Positions 5,832-6,827 of a stretch of 6,827 bases of DNA are shown here, in pieces; the stretch's first letter is position 1, and each line of letters opens with the position of its first letter. The notes beneath the pieces are model-generated. The model did no database searches and was not told the origin of the DNA. It worked only from the letters and a program-made list of their open reading frames with translations. Source of the DNA: Planctomycetota bacterium (GTDB taxonomy: Bacteria > Planctomycetota > SKW154); the NCBI GenBank assembly GCA_026418755.1, contig JAOAAR010000107.1, forward strand, positions 1 through 6,827. Reading direction: 5' to 3'. The position numbers were made by a program, and so were the translations under genes.

Positions 5832-6827
5832 ATGGCTCGAAGAGATTATGAGTACGAGGAGGAAGAACTTCAAGAAGAACCAGAAGGCGAAGGGGAGATG
5901 AGTGAAGAGGAGATGATGGAAGAGGAGGAGTTTGTTCCGCCTGAAGAAAAACCTTGGTGGATGCACTGGGCAGTACCTTTCCTCGTCTCAGGCGGCTTTC
6001 ATCTCCTAATGATATGGATTTCAGTTATGATAATCTTCCTCATCCCCGCAGGCGACGCCCGCGCAAAGTTCGATGTAACACCTGAGCCTGTCATTGACCA
6101 GCCTTACGACCCCACAGTGAAGAGAGATATCTTCAAGTCCCCACGTATCGAAGCGGAAAAAATCGTCGAAAAACCAATCATCATCTTGGACGAAGAGAAA
6201 CCAATCACACGCGATGTCCCCAGAGGAACCAGTTTCGACAACCTTTCCAACAAAAACTTAAACTCATCAGGCTGCATTGACGCATACGGCATCGGCGGCG
6301 GTAGAGCAGGCGCATACGGCGCAAGATGGGGCCACGGCTCACTCGCCCGCGAAGGAGGCTCCCCAGGAACCGAAAGCGCAGTCATGGCAGCACTCCTCTG
6401 GCTCTGGCGCCATCAGAACAGAAAAAATGACCCAGATGCAGGCGGCTGGGATATGGACGGGTATATGAGATGGTGCAAACAAGGCGACACCTGTAAAAAC
6501 GATGCAGGCGCATCACCTTACTTCGATGTCGCTGTCTCAGGATTCGCCGTCCTCGCATTCCTCGGCCACGGCAACACACACAGAATCGGAAAATTCAGAA
6601 AAACCGTCCAGATGGGACTCGAATACCTCCTGAAAAAACAAGATAGCGACGGCTGGCTCGGCAGAACCTCCGAAACACACGAATGGATTTATAACCACGC
6701 CATCGCAACAATGGCGATATGTGAAGCATACGCGATGAAACAAGATGTGTGGTTGCGCGAGCCTTGCGAGCGAGCACTTGACTGCATCATCCGCGCACAG
6801 AACCCGGGCGCAGGCTGGCGTTACGAC
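5832..6827 (+). CDS. Membrane-anchored prenyltransferase/squalene-cyclase-like toroid protein (C-terminus outside window)
   Basis: The first 332 residues of a longer protein. Residues 1-40 form a very acidic tail (19 Glu and 1 Asp). Residues 47-72 form one membrane helix (WAVPFLVSGGFHLLMIWI onward). A linker at 75-150 has charged and Pro/Ile/Val-rich stretches, and 152-170 is Gly-rich (YGIGGGRAGAYG). From about 178 the sequence resembles the alpha/alpha-toroid of prenyltransferases and squalene cyclases (TESAVMAALLWLWRHQN, HAIATMAICEAYAMKQD). Three QW-like elements are visible: Q195...GGW206, Q270-DSDGW275 and Q323-NPGAGW329. Planctomycetota carry many proteins of this type, usually annotated 'prenyltransferase/squalene oxidase repeat'; their biochemical role is not established. 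No DXDD-type cyclase motif is seen in the visible part, so cyclase activity should not be assumed. ATG at 5832 follows GGAGGG (5818-5823) by 8 nt. The tail is predicted cytoplasmic and the toroid outside, by analogy with single-helix anchors. Confidence 0.85.
   Translation, partial: MARRDYEYEEEELQEEPEGEGEMSEEEMMEEEEFVPPEEKPWWMHWAVPFLVSGGFHLLMIWISVMIIFLIPAGDARAKFDVTPEPVIDQPYDPTVKRDIFKSPRIEAEKIVEKPIIILDEEKPITRDVPRGTSFDNLSNKNLNSSGCIDAYGIGGGRAGAYGARWGHGSLAREGGSPGTESAVMAALLWLWRHQNRKNDPDAGGWDMDGYMRWCKQGDTCKNDAGASPYFDVAVSGFAVLAFLGHGNTHRIGKFRKTVQMGLEYLLKKQDSDGWLGRTSETHEWIYNHAIATMAICEAYAMKQDVWLREPCERALDCIIRAQNPGAGWRYD

Noticed and set aside
5832..6827. Annotation as an active squalene-hopene cyclase
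   Set aside because: The visible part shows only degenerate QW-like elements and an N-terminal membrane anchor. No DXDD motif is visible and the C-terminus is missing.

Overview
The window carries four protein-coding genes and looks like chromosomal DNA from a Gram-negative-type bacterium with a complex envelope and type IV pili. The mix of genes is most familiar from the PVC superphylum, especially Planctomycetota and related uncultured lineages. That mix is a transmembrane Ser/Thr kinase with a DLG motif and a ConA-like sensor, an exported HEAT-repeat protein ending in an 'ITGENFGTDY..W..WY' tail, and a membrane-anchored prenyltransferase/squalene-cyclase-like toroid protein. This placement is inference from protein architecture, not from a marker gene.

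Layout. Positions 1-1051 (minus strand, 3' end cut by the window edge) encode a PilT-type pilus retraction ATPase with an N-terminal extension of about 130 residues. A strong sigma70-type promoter lies at 1109-1082 on the minus strand, and a likely TTG start follows a Shine-Dalgarno sequence. A divergent intergenic stretch of roughly 220 bp separates it from three plus-strand genes. These are an exported HEAT-repeat protein (1272-2456), a 1055-residue membrane Ser/Thr kinase (2547-5714), and the first 332 residues of a membrane-anchored toroid protein (5832 to the window end). The kinase and toroid genes each have a recognisable promoter of their own (TATAAT at 2512, TTGACA/TATTAT at 5758-5785). 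The three are therefore a collinear cluster rather than one obligatory operon. No Rho-independent terminator, RNA gene, CRISPR array, insertion sequence or other mobile element was seen.

How the genes may work together. The ATPase and the kinase, although unrelated in catalysis, begin with similar small helical domains of the MshEN/GspE-N type. In pilus and secretion ATPases, members of that family can bind cyclic di-GMP. The kinase then crosses the membrane once and presents about 660 residues outside the cytoplasm, ending in a lectin/LamG-like (DUF1080-like) fold. The HEAT protein and the toroid protein are also predicted to work outside the cytoplasm. A reasonable but untested reading is an envelope-sensing module next to a motility ATPase. 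The leader of the toroid gene is unusually structured: a perfect 13-bp inverted repeat, two 11-bp direct repeats, a near-consensus promoter, and a three-codon mini-ORF that copies the first nine bases of the real gene.
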